A DNA stretch of 64,000 bases, taken from positions 3,260,001-3,324,000 of the forward strand of contig CM070901.1 in the NCBI GenBank assembly GCA_036417435.1, in the 5' to 3' direction. The DNA is from Inia geoffrensis. Taxonomy: Eukaryota; Chordata; Mammalia; Artiodactyla; Iniidae. Each line of letters starts with the position of its first letter. Within the stretch, counting starts at the first letter, position 1. A model generated the notes under the pieces. That model saw only the letters and a program-made list of their open reading frames with translations, ran no database searches and was not told the DNA's origin. The translations under genes were made by a program, and so were the position numbers. Positions 23,551 through 34,150 of this stretch are shown in pieces.

Positions 23551-24984
23551 TTGATCTAATGAAACTTGATTGAAAAGTTTTAAAGGAAGGAAAGGAAAAC
23601 TGTGAAAATTATCATTAAATTGGTACCTTTACAAGTCGTTAGTATTTGTTTCCTGTCATAGTTAAATAGTATGCACTCTTGAGCACCATAAGTGACAGTC
23701 TTGGTTCTCCATCAGTTTATCTTATGATTTATGAAATCATCATCCTTGTGGATATGGGCTTGAAGAGAAAGAAAGGGTGACTGCATCATGCTGTGGTAGT
23801 GTCATCATCTTTGAAAAAAATCACTACAAGTTGTTTAGTTAATCCATTGCATCACAGCAACATGTTAGCAGTGGTCAACAGATGTGGAGACAACAGACAT
23901 TAACACCACAGACACAGCCGCAGGACACCAAGGCGAGAGGGCACCTTTGGAACCATGGAAGCTGCTCTACAGAAAAACACCCTACAACTGGTGTCCGCTT
24001 TGGTCTATTGGTCCTTGGTTGTTAATTCTGGCACCTCTTATCACAGGCAGCATTGTTCCTCACTTTGCAATAAAAAAAAAAAATAACCTCTGGTTGGGGA
24101 CTTTCTAAGAACAAGAGTCTTGAGATGTGGTCCGTTTTGAAAGTTTTCATTCATTCAAGAATGATGAAACACTACTGAAAATTGTTTCAAAACCTTTACT
24201 GAAGAGGTAAGTACATGTGTCTTTTTCATAAGGAAAAAAATAGACGACATATTAAAGAGGTTAAGGGTTTGTCCACAACTATGTATTCAGCAATTTTGCA
24301 GAAGAAAACCAAGAGCAGAAATGGAAATTCCTAACATTGAGAGTCTTGCTCTGATGACTAAACAGTATGTTCTTTAAGGTAACAGATTGCTGTTGAGACC
24401 AAAACAACACCAAAATTTTGTGTGAGCCAGAAGTTGAATGGATGCAAATGACTTTGCACAGTACTTTGCACACAGTAGGTGCTAAATAACTACTGAATAA
24501 GCTACCCTAGTGGTTCCCAGTCTGGCTGCACATTCAGACCCCTGATGTCCACCCCAGACCAATCACAACATAGCCCCTGGAGGGAAGAAACACTCCTGCT
24601 TCAAACGCCCAGCTGATGCTCTTGATTTTTTCCTCTCTCTTCTTTCCCACACGTGCTTTGCATCTCTCACTTATTTCCAACTTTTCCAACTCTGCTGAAA
24701 TTTTACACTACAGTGGTAAACTTCAATTCTCATCCAGGTAAAAAAAATTATTGCCCAGCATCCCACCTTAACTATCTCTCTCCATCTCTCCCCAGTACCT
24801 CTCAAAAAAGTTTGTGGAAGGAGGAACCTATTTCTATCAGCACGTTTTCTCTATGCTTAGGATCATTAACCTATTTGACACCTTTGTTGTAAGATATGTT
24901 TTTCCTGGAATAACCACTAAGTGGCTCATGGTCTTTTGTCTTGTCCCTCTTTAATTAAAACTCCAGAGTACAACAGCTAATTCC
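23551..24984. other. Mostly unique DNA with one anonymous ORF
   Basis: A 74-codon plus frame at 23884-24108 encodes a hydrophobic stretch (about residues 40-60, WSIGPWLLILAPLITGSIV) followed by lysines from a genomic A-run at 24071-24082. I do not recognise it. Positions 24450-24500 resemble an L2/MIR tail, and 24509-24600 weakly resemble a MER5-type element. Nothing else is supported. Confidence 0.4.
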
Positions 24985-25330
24985 CATTTGACCAGATTGT
25001 TTTAATGTACAAAACTCCACAATGGCTACCCTTTTCCTCTGATTATGGGCCAAGGTCACTTGAAGGTTACTCTAGGGCATTCATGATCCGGCCTCTCCCT
25101 CTATTTCCCTTCCAGCCACTTCTCAGTTCCCATTAGAAATACTGAGCTCTCTGTGGCTCCCATGTATATCTTTCTTCCTCTTCCAGTTCTGATGTTCTGC
25201 CATTATTTCTGCCCAGACCACCCCTGCTTTCTTCACCTGGTTGTATCAACTCATTCTCTAAATTTCAGTCTAGACATTGTCTCTAGGACAACTTTGCTCA
25301 GACTTAGTTTGGGTTCGTTCCTCTCCACAG
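24985..25330 (+). mobile_element. L2 LINE 3' fragment
   Basis: It follows the L2 ORF/3' region order: 'caaaactccacaatggctac', 'ggcattcatgatccggcct', 'ttctgccattatttctgccc' and 'cagtctagacattgtctc'. L2 is an ancient inactive LINE. Confidence 0.66.
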
Positions 25331-25334
25331 ACTG

Positions 25335-26040
25335 CACAAGGAACCAAGTGGACGTCGGCCTGGCTGGAAAGGAAAATGGGGACAGTTATGGGGGGTGTTG
25401 AAATTGGGAGTTTTATCAGTTAGGAACTTGGGAGCCATTGAGTGTTTCTGGGCAAAAGGGTGATAAACATAGTCCTTTGCTTTGGAAAAGCTGAGCTTCC
25501 TGTTTTAATAGGTTTTATTATTATTTAGGTCAGAAGATGACTGCCATTGAAAAAACAGTTGTTGCTCTCAGTTCCCATGAGGAAAAGGCACCACATCCAG
25601 GGAGAGGGGAGCACACAGGAAAGTGCCAGGTTGGTCAGGAGGCTCAGAAGGGAAAACTGTGGGAAAGAGCTTTTATTGTAGTTTTTGTGGGAAGGAATAG
25701 GCAAGGCAGGGTTAGGAGGATTAAGGTTGGCTATTTTGAATGATTTCAGGGAGCCTTGGTGTATAGGGGCCTTACCAAGATGTTTGGTATCTGGCCCAGG
25801 GGTAATTAGGGCAGGCGGATAACAGCTCAGAAATCAAAAGCCCAGTAAAGGAGGTGGTGGTGGGTTTGTGCTTTGGATCATTAGTTGGTTTGCATTTGAA
25901 AGGCGTGCTCCCTGCTCTCAGGGTGAGGGGGTGCGGTGGTGGGGGGTAGGAGGGTGGTTGTTTACTGTCTCTAGGACTTGGATAACCTTGTGGGGAGACA
26001 GTCCCTTCCAGAGTCAATAAGACCTCAGATATCAAAGCAT
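25335..26040 (-). mobile_element. LTR-like block with polyadenylation motif
   Basis: Read on the minus strand it has a C-rich segment (26000-25850), then 'acaataaaagctctttccc' at about 25668-25686. A pyrimidine-rich R/U5-like part follows ('cttctgagcctcctgacc'). That order is typical of gammaretrovirus-class LTRs. Boundaries and family are uncertain. Confidence 0.45.
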
Positions 26041-26343
26041 CAGATAATAAAGTATAAAATTCATGGTAACCCAGTTGTCTCTGTGTTGCTTTGACATTAC
26101 ATTAAGGGAACTTTGGAGTAATGATAGAAGAGACCTGTCGAGATTAGGACATAAGTTGTCCCCAACAGCATATAAAACATTTTATTAGGAGAGTAGAAAG
26201 AATGAATACAAGTCAAAGTTTAAAGAGTCCTTGGAGGATGGCCCATACTAAGTTTCCCTCTTGTATGGCATTAGCCAAAAAAATAGATCTGAAAATTCTG
26301 GGATCTCTAGCAATATGGTGGAATTATAAAGTATAATATATAT

Positions 26344-26754
26344 CTACACACACATATTTATATAATATCTTGCTGTTCTTCTTGAGTCATGTTGGAAAGT
26401 CCAGCAGTTATGTGGCGGAGGGCATGTGGTTGGTAGTTTAGTAAAGTATATGTAAATATTAGTGATATTTGCTTGTGACCAAGGGAAAAGGGTGGTCATA
26501 TTGGTCATGGTTGGAGACACAGGGCAGGTCTGGAAGTAGTAATGGAAAGCCTGAGGGGGCAGTAGGAGAACTGACTCGAGTGAGTAGTCCTCTCCCCAGG
26601 AGGTCCAGTGGTTGACCTTCAGGAGGTAGTTGTCTCCTGGGAAAAGCAAAAATTCCCATTGGTTTTTAGAATGGCACAAATAGTAGTAAACTGATTCAGG
26701 TAAGAGAGTAGGGGTGTGCGTTTTGGCAGGGTGCAGGGAAGATATTAGGATCAT
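26344..26754 (-). pseudogene. Env-like retroviral relic ORF
   Basis: This 136-codon minus frame is rich in Cys, Pro, Trp and Thr with several N-glycosylation sequons, for example NMTT and NITN. That composition is usual for a retroviral surface subunit. There is no transmembrane segment, furin site or fusion peptide in this piece. It lies upstream of the LTR-like block at 25335-26040 in the same orientation. It is a fragment, and assignment rests on composition and context, not on a specific motif. Confidence 0.4.
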
Positions 26755-27117
26755 GGGCTAAACAGACAGTAGGCTCAGGAAACATATCAGAATCCGTTAT
26801 GTCACAGGAAGAAAATCAGTCCATGTCCTGTATCCAATTCGTCAGTGTCTGAGGAGTGGCACTTCATGGGTGTCACTGGGGCAGAGGTTTCAGTGTCCAG
26901 GATAGAGTCAGCCTCAGTGCAGGGGCCAAAGCCATCTCCAGCCGTGAGGTCTTAGGCTGGGGTAATATCAAGGGGGTTGTGGGACTGGGAAATCTTTTCA
27001 AGTAAATACCCACTCGGTTTAATGGGGGGTCTTGTTTTGTGGCTCTATAGGATCATAAAGAGGCTGATCCACTTGTGTGATTTGAAGGCAACATTGCGCC
27101 TGGGATCCCGACTTGTA

Positions 27118-27783
27118 AATTTTATTTATTTATTTATTTAAACACACCATGATTATATTTTAACACAGAACCAAAATAAAAAACGGCATAGTAAATTGAT
27201 GGCAATAAAACATGGTATTTCATTTGCATTGCCTGACAAATGGTTACCATGTTAGTCATAAATGAGTTCTTAGAAACTAGTAACAATGACACTGATGTTC
27301 CAAGGGAGATGAAAAAAAAAAAGAAGAAAATGAAATAACACAAGTGACTAGTAAGAATTAAGCATAGATGAAGATGACTGAGTTGAACAATAACAGAAGA
27401 AAAGCAATTTCTTTTTAATATCATATCACCAGAGATTAAAAATTTAACATTTGTACAGTTTTAGGAAACAAACCCACATAAACAAACACTGGGGGACAAG
27501 TTTGATGAGGACCCCATCTATATAGTAGGAAATCTGTAGTTTGGACTCAAAATATAAATTTTGGATATCCTTAGTACTAGTGATCCCAATTCATTGGAAT
27601 TATTTCAACAAATTAGTTAGCTTGTAAATATCTTTTAAATCAAGGGAACTGTGGCTGCACAGCTAGCAAAGGTGACTTTGGCATCCTTGATGCTGTCATA
27701 ATGGACTGTCAGAACTGACTGGCACCACTACAGCTCGCATTAAGGGTGAACAAATCTAAAATTTTCCAAGAGTACAAGGTTGG
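27118..27783 (-). mobile_element. Possible retroposed transcript inside the ERV relic
   Basis: On the minus strand this block ends in AATAAA repeats (27119-27141), like a polyadenylated tail, and reads as AT-rich 3' UTR sequence. The upstream end near 27650-27783 keeps a short open stretch (SVLTVHYDSIKDAKVTFAS) that might be the C-terminus of a parent protein. I cannot identify that protein. No convincing target duplication was found, so the borders are estimates. Confidence 0.38.
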
Positions 27784-27983
27784 TTTGTGAGAGGTTGGTG
27801 GTGAGAGGGGTTTTGTTGCAATTAAGTTTTAAATCATATGGCCTGATTTGAGAGTATCTTGTTAACAGGGTGTCAGGTTGCATCAATTAAAACATATGTG
27901 CCTGAGTTTGGGGCTCTATGTTTAGTCTGTAACCAGTTCCTATAAGGTCATTTGCCGCGGTTGTTGGTTTTGTTGATGATAGG

Positions 27984-28220
27984 CTATCTGATGAGGTCTT
28001 TGGGTTGTAAGGTTCTGTAGCATGTGGGCCTCAGTATCTGCCGACACACGTCTCGTTGAAGCAATGGCTTAACTGGAGGGTTTGGGGCCCTGGAGTACAA
28101 AACATTGAAAGTACCCAGCGTAATCAGAATGAGACCAACAGTCAACAGAATGGTGTTCAGCTGCATTTGACAGTTTTTCTGTAAAAGTTTGAAACATTTA
28201 CTGACTCTGTTTTTACCCAC
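27984..28220 (-). pseudogene. Env-leader-like relic ORF
   Basis: A 78-codon minus frame has a basic N-terminus, then a hydrophobic helix (about residues 21-42, LNTILLTVGLILITLGTFNV) and a Cys-containing segment. It resembles the signal region and start of a retroviral envelope protein. It lies upstream of the env-like piece at 26344 in the same orientation, separated by the nested block. It could instead be a chance frame. Confidence 0.35.
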
Positions 28221-29109
28221 TGGGTGGTTACCAGACCATCCCTTGTTGTTTTCAAGTGGCTCTACCCATAGGAGGTAACCTTCCTGTCCAGGTTGTCTTA
28301 ACTGACCTCTTTGGGGTCTGGACCCACCTCCAGGAGATGGACAGTGGCCTCATCAGTATTTTTGAGGCTCTGGGTTTTGAGCATAAAGCCCTCAGCCTAC
28401 TGGTAAAAGCAGGGCTTCATAAGGTCCTTGTGCATCTTCTGGCTGTCTTACATTCCTGAATCAATTGCATGACCTCCTCACTCCCCCCTCTCCTTTTTCA
28501 TTAGCATTGTGCACTGGTTTTCAAGAGCCTGATCATGTGGTGTCCCCTGGGTCAGGGGACAAAGTGGGAGAGCAGCAAGGCAAGAAACAACATGAGTTTA
28601 TGTTCAGAACCACACCTTTCGTGGGCACCATGCCATGGTTCCCAAGGTGAATGCCCTCACTCTGACTCCACGTATGGCTCCAGACACATGGGTGCCTCTC
28701 AGAAGCACACACCCTCTCTCAATGGGGCAGGAGACATATATGCGAAAACGGCAACTCAGCTTACCTCTCACTTGTCAGTGTCACCTGATGAACTGATCAA
28801 GCCAGTCCCATGGCACTTGAAGGGAAGTCATATCTCAATCCCTTTGGAGGATCCCATCATAAGCTAAGTTCATCAATAAAGGGATATCCCCGAGAGTGTC
28901 ATCTAGAAGCTAGGCAATGAACTCAGCTCAGCCTAGAACCCAGGGATATTTCAAGTTCTGAATTCAGGGTGGGAACTCATAGCAACACTGGCAAATGCAG
29001 CAAACAGCTGTTGCAGCCACAGCCCAAGTGTGTGCCAGGAAGCAGTGGTGATTTCCAGGTGACTGCTGATGTCTGGTGGAACCAGTAAGCCAAGAGCAGT
29101 TTAGTAGCA

Positions 29110-29445
29110 TAGCATTTCAGTCTGAGGCCAAACCTCAGAAAACTGCAAGTTTAAGGGTTTCTCCAAATCACCCTCAGGTTTGGTAATTCACTAAGAAGAC
29201 TCTTAAGGTTCATTGAAAGCTAATCTACCCATGGTCGTATTTGTTACAGGGAAAGGATACAAATTAGAACTAGCTAAGGAAGAGACACATAGGATGGAGT
29301 CTAGGACAGTTCCAAGTACAAAGCTTCCATTGTCCAAAAGACAAGGCCCCCTCCTGGTACTGATGGTGACAATGCCAGAGACTCTCATGAACCTCAGTGT
29401 TCAGAGTTTCCACTGGAGTGTCCTTATGTAGGCATGGTTGATTGG
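29110..29445 (-). mobile_element. ERV LTR, 3' half
   Basis: On the minus strand it contains 'tttgtatcctttccctgtaa', a run reading 'agctttcaatgaacc', 'gtgaattaccaaacctgagg' and 'aaacttgcagttttctg'. This is the R/U5 and leader arrangement of an ERV LTR. It supports the 5' end of a minus-strand provirus here. Confidence 0.6.
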
Positions 29446-29475
29446 TAGATCTTTCTCCAGTTTTATTGAGATGTA

Positions 29476-30470
29476 CAGTTGACCCTTGGACAACTCAGGT
29501 TTGTACTGTGCATGTCCAGTTATATGTGGAGCTTCTTTCAATAAATAATTGGATTTTTTTTTGGGGATTTGCAACAGTTGGAAACAACTTGCAGATGAAT
29601 CATGTAGCCTAGAAATATTGAAAAAAATAAGAAAATACTACATATGTCATGAATGCATAAAATATATGTACATACTAGTCTATCCTTACGTAAGCATAAG
29701 GTGAGTAATATTTAAAATAAAAGTAATGTGTTAGTTTTCTTACTGTTTTATAACTTTGCTTTCAAAGAATTACATTACCATACAGTATGCCTCTCTGTCT
29801 TATAATTAGAGAAACTGCATATCACTGTGTTATCACAGGTGATACATTTTTAGGAAATGTAACAGTGTTTCCAATACTGTATTATGAATATGTATTACTA
29901 TGTACCATAAAATTTTTACAATGGTTTATTCATTAGTGTATAGGCTAAGCTGGAGTAATTGTACTGATTTCGCTAGGTTACTATGAAGCAATCATATCGC
30001 TGTTTCTACATTATCAATGCATGAATGGTTACACCTGTAAATAAATATGAATGTTTTTCTCATTATCTTTTTATTTTTGATGTCTAGTGTTAGTAATATG
30101 TATAATGTCTACTGTGTTTTGTATTATATAAGACAATATTGATGTAAGTACTGGCAGATGATTCGTCTTGTAAACGGATGATGTTAATTTACTGTATTGA
30201 TAAATACAGTACAATACTGTATTTTATCTTCCTTATGATTTTCTTGAGAACATTTTCTTTTCCCTAGCTTACTTTATTGTAAGAATACAGAATATAATAC
30301 ATATAACTTACAAAATATGTGTTAATTGGCTGCCTACATTTTCAGTAAGGCTTCTGGTCAACAGCAGGCTATTTGTAGTTAAGTTTGGGAGGAGTCAAAA
30401 GATATATGCAGATTTTTGACTGTGCAGGAGGTTGGCACTCCTAACCCCTGCATTGTTCAAGGGTCACTTG
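29476..30470 (+). mobile_element. MER2/Tigger-class DNA transposon
   Basis: Terminal inverted repeats are visible: 'cagttgacccttggacaact' at the left end and 'attgttcaagggtcacttg' at the right end. A TA dinucleotide lies immediately outside each end (29474-29475 and 30471-30472), the expected Tc1/mariner target duplication. The right half (30220-30470) closely follows MER2. At about 1 kb it is non-autonomous, with no transposase frame. Confidence 0.9.
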
Positions 30471-30581
30471 TAATTGGCATACGGCATTGTACAAGTTTAA
30501 GGAGTTCAACATAGTGACTTGTTTATATATATTGTGAAATGATTACCGCAATTAGTTAACATCCATCATCTTATAAAGATA

Positions 30582-30855
30582 GAAGAGATTAGGATTGACA
30601 CATACACACAACTATATATAAAATAGATAACTAATAAGGACCTACTGTACAGCACTGGGACCTCTACTCAGTACTCTGTAATGACCTATATTGGAAAAGA
30701 ATCTAAAAAAGAGTAGATATATGTATATGTATAACTGATTTACTTTGCTGTACACCTGAAACTAACACAACATTGTAAAGCAACTATATGCCAATAACAA
30801 TTTAAAAAATAAAGTGAATGAGGCTGGATAGACCTAAAATCTGAAAAAAAAAAAA
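30582..30855 (+). mobile_element. Truncated young L1 3' UTR insertion
   Basis: Plus-strand cetartiodactyl L1 3' UTR ('actaataaggacctactgta', 'ctttgctgtacacctgaaac') ends in an A-run at 30844-30858. The short duplication 'aaagata' at 30575-30581 and 30856-30862 fits the target site, and the insertion sits inside the older L1M. Confidence 0.86.
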
Positions 30856-31680
30856 AAAGATACAAAAGAAAAAGAAAAAAAAACATGCTTTTTCCCTTGT
30901 GAGGACTCTTAGGGTTTACTCTCTAAGCAGCTTTCAAATCTACTACACAGTGGTGCTAACTGTAGCCATCATGCTGTATGTCACATCCTGAGGACTTAAT
31001 TATACTCTAACTAAAAGTTCGTACCTTTTGACCACTTTTATCCAATTCCCCCACCTCCACCCCTGCCTCTGATAACCAGAAATCAATCTTCTTTCTTTTT
31101 TTTTTTTAATGAGTTTTGGGTGTTTTACGGGTTTTGCTTTTTTCTTTGTTTTAGATTCCACATATAAGTGAGATCATACAGTACTTGTCTTTCTCTGTCT
31201 GATTTATTTCTCAGAGCATGATGCCTTCAAGTTCCATCCATGTTATTACAAATGGCAAGATTCTCCATTTTTATGGCTGAACAATATTCTATTATATATA
31301 TAATAGAAATAAGTTCTTTATCCATTCATCTGTGGATGATGTACACTTTGGTTGTTTCCATGTCTTGGTTCTTGTAAATAAGCTGCTATGAACACAAGGG
31401 GTGCAGATATTTCCTGACATAATGTTTTCATTTTCTTCAGATATAGTCCCAGAAGTGGAGTTGCTAGATCATAGGATAGTTCTCTTTTTAATCTTTGAGG
31501 AACCTCCATATTGCTTTCCATAGTGGTTGTACCAATTTACAGTCCTACCAACAGTGCACAAGCGTTCACTTTATCCACAGCCTCAGCATTTTTTCTAACC
31601 TCTTTGATGGCTAGTCTAACAGGCACGAGGTGATATCTCATTGTAGTTTTAATTTGCATTTCCTTGATTAATTGATTAAT

Positions 31681-31889
31681 TTCCCATGGGGTTGAACTCA
31701 ATCTTCAGTCACCCCTTCTCCACTCTGTGGCATTAGAATCAGTTACTATGTGTGGTCCAAGGGACCTACTATGAATAACAAAGACATACCTATCAATTGG
31801 GAAATCCAAGGGTTTAGTGGTTACCTCCCAACAGTCAGTGGAAAGGCTAGGCCTCTCTTTGGGTGAGGTCAAATTCTTTATTACATACA
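31681..31889 (-). mobile_element. Possible LTR fragment
   Basis: Antisense LTR-like features: 'caccccttctccactctgtg' and, at the other end, a motif like 'aaattctttattacatac', a reversed AATAAA context. The evidence is weak. Confidence 0.28.
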
Positions 31890-32060
31890 TATGGACTTAG
31901 AAAAGTTCTTTAATATTTTCAAGCTTCAGTTTACTTGTATATAAAATGAGGATGATAATAATTTCTACCTCATAGGGTTGCTATGGTGATGGAAGGAACG
32001 AATACATATCCCTCACACATATTAATTACAATATAAGTGGTGAGCTGTTACTATTATTCC
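31890..32060 (+). mobile_element. MIR SINE
   Basis: The core reads 'gcttcagtttacttgtatat', 'aaaatgaggatgataataat', 'tctacctcatagggttgcta'. Confidence 0.72.
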
Positions 32061-32319
32061 ACTTTGTTTCCTCCCCTCAAAAATTATCATTAATTTACTT
32101 ATGTGCTTTCATTGAACAGTGAGAAAGGAGTCAATTTGATCAGTTCATTTACATTAGTATTAGGGAGAAACGAGAGGGCAATAAGTGAATAAACCTGGCT
32201 TTAATCCCCAGTATGACTAGTTTTGAGTGTCTAGATAATTTGAAGATTTCTTCAAGCTCTAAGAGTCCATGTTTCTCTGGACTTTGTGGTGGTTCGTGAG
32301 GTAGGGAAAGAAATGCTTC

Positions 32320-32545
32320 TTAAGAGAGACTTGAATTCAAATTCCAGCACCTCCATTTTCTAATCGTATGAGCTTAGACAAGGTATCTGTTCTTTCCCTG
32401 TCTTAGGTTGCTCATCTGTAAATGGGGAAAAATAATAACTACTTCAAAGTATTGTTAAATTTAAAAGAAACAACATGCAGAAAAATACCAAGCACTGTGA
32501 ATTGCACATAGTAGGGGCCCAATGAATATCAATTTAAAAAATCAT
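32320..32545 (+). mobile_element. MIR SINE
   Basis: The core 'gctcatctgtaaatgggga' and the tail 'gcacatagtaggggcccaat' match MIR. A possible L2-like sequence ('accagacactgggagttggg') follows at 32570-32660. Confidence 0.78.
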
Positions 32546-33774
32546 CCAACAATTAACATCTTCCTTGGTACCAGACACTGGGAGTTGGGAATGTCACAAA
32601 GATGAATAGGTTTGACCCCTGTCCTCAGAAATGCCTATTGTCTGGTAATAGAGATAGGCAGGCATCATACAGTTGATGGATCCAATTTTGTCTCTTTGTT
32701 CTTTCAAATGTAAATGATTGATAACCCCTAAATATATAGCTTTTTCTTCTCTAACCAATTCTTGCATCTTAGTAGATCTTCGGAATGTTTAATCAATTTA
32801 ATTCAAATAAATAATCCTCTAATAATAAAATGTCAGGATCCATGGTGCATAGGAAGGTATATTTTTGAAAAGAATCTTCAATGGCACCTTACTTGCTGAC
32901 AAATAGACTCAAGTGAATAAATCATTTGTTATCCACCCTCTTTTTCATTACACAGGACTGCTAGACACATTGGGAGCTCAAAAGTACTAGGTTAGTTGAA
33001 TGTTAACATTTAGATGTATGGCTGTGGTTGAGACTAAATCATTAAAAAAAAACAATGACAACGTGAGTTAAAAGGGTTTATGGCCCCAGAACTGCTTTTA
33101 ATTTCCAATATGATCTGGGTGGGTCTCAGCCATTTTTTCCCTCAGTTTTCTTTCCTATGAAATGAGACTATAAAATTTAATGATATCTAGGTCTCTACCT
33201 TATGTTATTCTGAATATTAGTGTAATGGAGCATGAACAAAATGTGCAAAACATAGGTTTGAAGAATGTAACATATACATTATATATTACATATATAATTA
33301 TAATTTTTACTAAGATTTTCAATACTGATTGGATTTCTTATCTATAAAAGTTTTCTGATGTTTATTTTTTTCATATATTGCTCTTCTGTTAGAAATATTA
33401 CTGATATTTTATTATACTGAGGTTAAAAATATTACCCATTCCGCAGAGACATGGAAGTAAAAATTTTATGGTTTTCTCTTCTTTTTTTTCACTGTTAATT
33501 ACCTCAGAACCCCAAAATACGCCAAATTTCACAACATTAATATGCTTGTGCCTAAAATTAACTAATTATTTTAAAATAGCATTTTTCCTTGACTTTATTT
33601 ATTTAAAACTATGCATTTTCAAAAGAACATGAGGCAGACGATAAACATAAATGAAGTGCAATAAGATGAAATTAGAGCAGGTGTGAAATGGGTTTTATTG
33701 CTATTGTAGAAGTTTTCCCTGGCCTACATGACAATTCCACTTTTTATTGCCAAATCTGGTGAAAACAATACGAA
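32546..33774. other. No gene recognised
   Basis: AT-rich unique sequence apart from the weak L2-like piece near 32570-32660. Confidence 0.5.
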
Positions 33775-33788
33775 TAATATCCAACATC

Positions 33789-33908
33789 GGAGGCGGGGTG
33801 GTAGTGGTGGGAATTGGGAGATTGGGATTGACATATATACACTAATATGTATAAAATGGATAACTAATAAGAACCTGCTGTATAAAAAATAAAATAAAAT
33901 TCAAAAAA
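33789..33908 (+). mobile_element. 120-bp L1 3'-end insertion with target duplication
   Basis: The last part of a cetartiodactyl L1 ('ataatgtataaaatgg'-like, 'aataagaacctgctgtat') plus an A-rich tail is flanked by 'aatatccaacatc' (33776-33788) and 'attatccaacatc' (33910-33922). It is a severely 5'-truncated insertion. Confidence 0.86.
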
Positions 33909-33924
33909 AATTATCCAACATCTA

Positions 33925-34150
33925 TTGGGCATTTACCTATATCTGTGCCAGACACTGGGTAAAGCATGTGACATGCATTTATGTTACTTACTCCTCATTG
34001 TAGTAGGCAAAGTTAGTTTATAACATTATCCCCAGTTTTCAGATGGGAAAACTGAGTTAGAGAGATTATGCATTTCATCTAAGGTCCTGAAGCTGTGAGG
34101 GGCATAGTTTAAACTCAGATTTATCTAATGTCAAAACACACCCTTATCCT
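33925..34150 (-). mobile_element. MIR SINE, antisense
   Basis: Reverse-complement MIR: 'ctgtgccagacactgggtaa', 'tatccccagttttcagatgg', 'gaaaactgagttagagagat', 'cctgaagctgtgagg'. Confidence 0.78.

Larger units (their letters stand above)
25335..29445 (-). mobile_element. Decayed endogenous retrovirus (partly inferred)
   Basis: On the minus strand, an LTR-like block at the right (29110-29445) is followed leftwards by internal sequence with two env-like open frames (27984-28220 and 26344-26754). A second LTR-like block lies at 25335-26040. The internal part is only about 3 kb, so gag and most of pol are missing or unrecognisable. A separate retroposon interrupts it at 27118-27783. The two LTR-like blocks do not look alike to me, so they may belong to different elements. 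All frames are broken and no functional product is possible. Confidence 0.48.
29455..31680 (-). mobile_element. Old L1M copy split by two later insertions
   Basis: Minus-strand L1M sequence is present at 29455-29475, 30473-30581 and 30856-31680: 3' UTR ('gtttaaggagttcaacatag', 'taacatccatcatcttataa'), then the ORF2 C-terminus ('agattccacatataagtgag', 'ttccatagtggttgtaccaa'). The pieces are collinear once the MER2 element (29476-30470) and the young L1 tail (30582-30855) are removed. The minus frame at 31318-31521 retains a conserved L1 tail segment. Confidence 0.87.
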
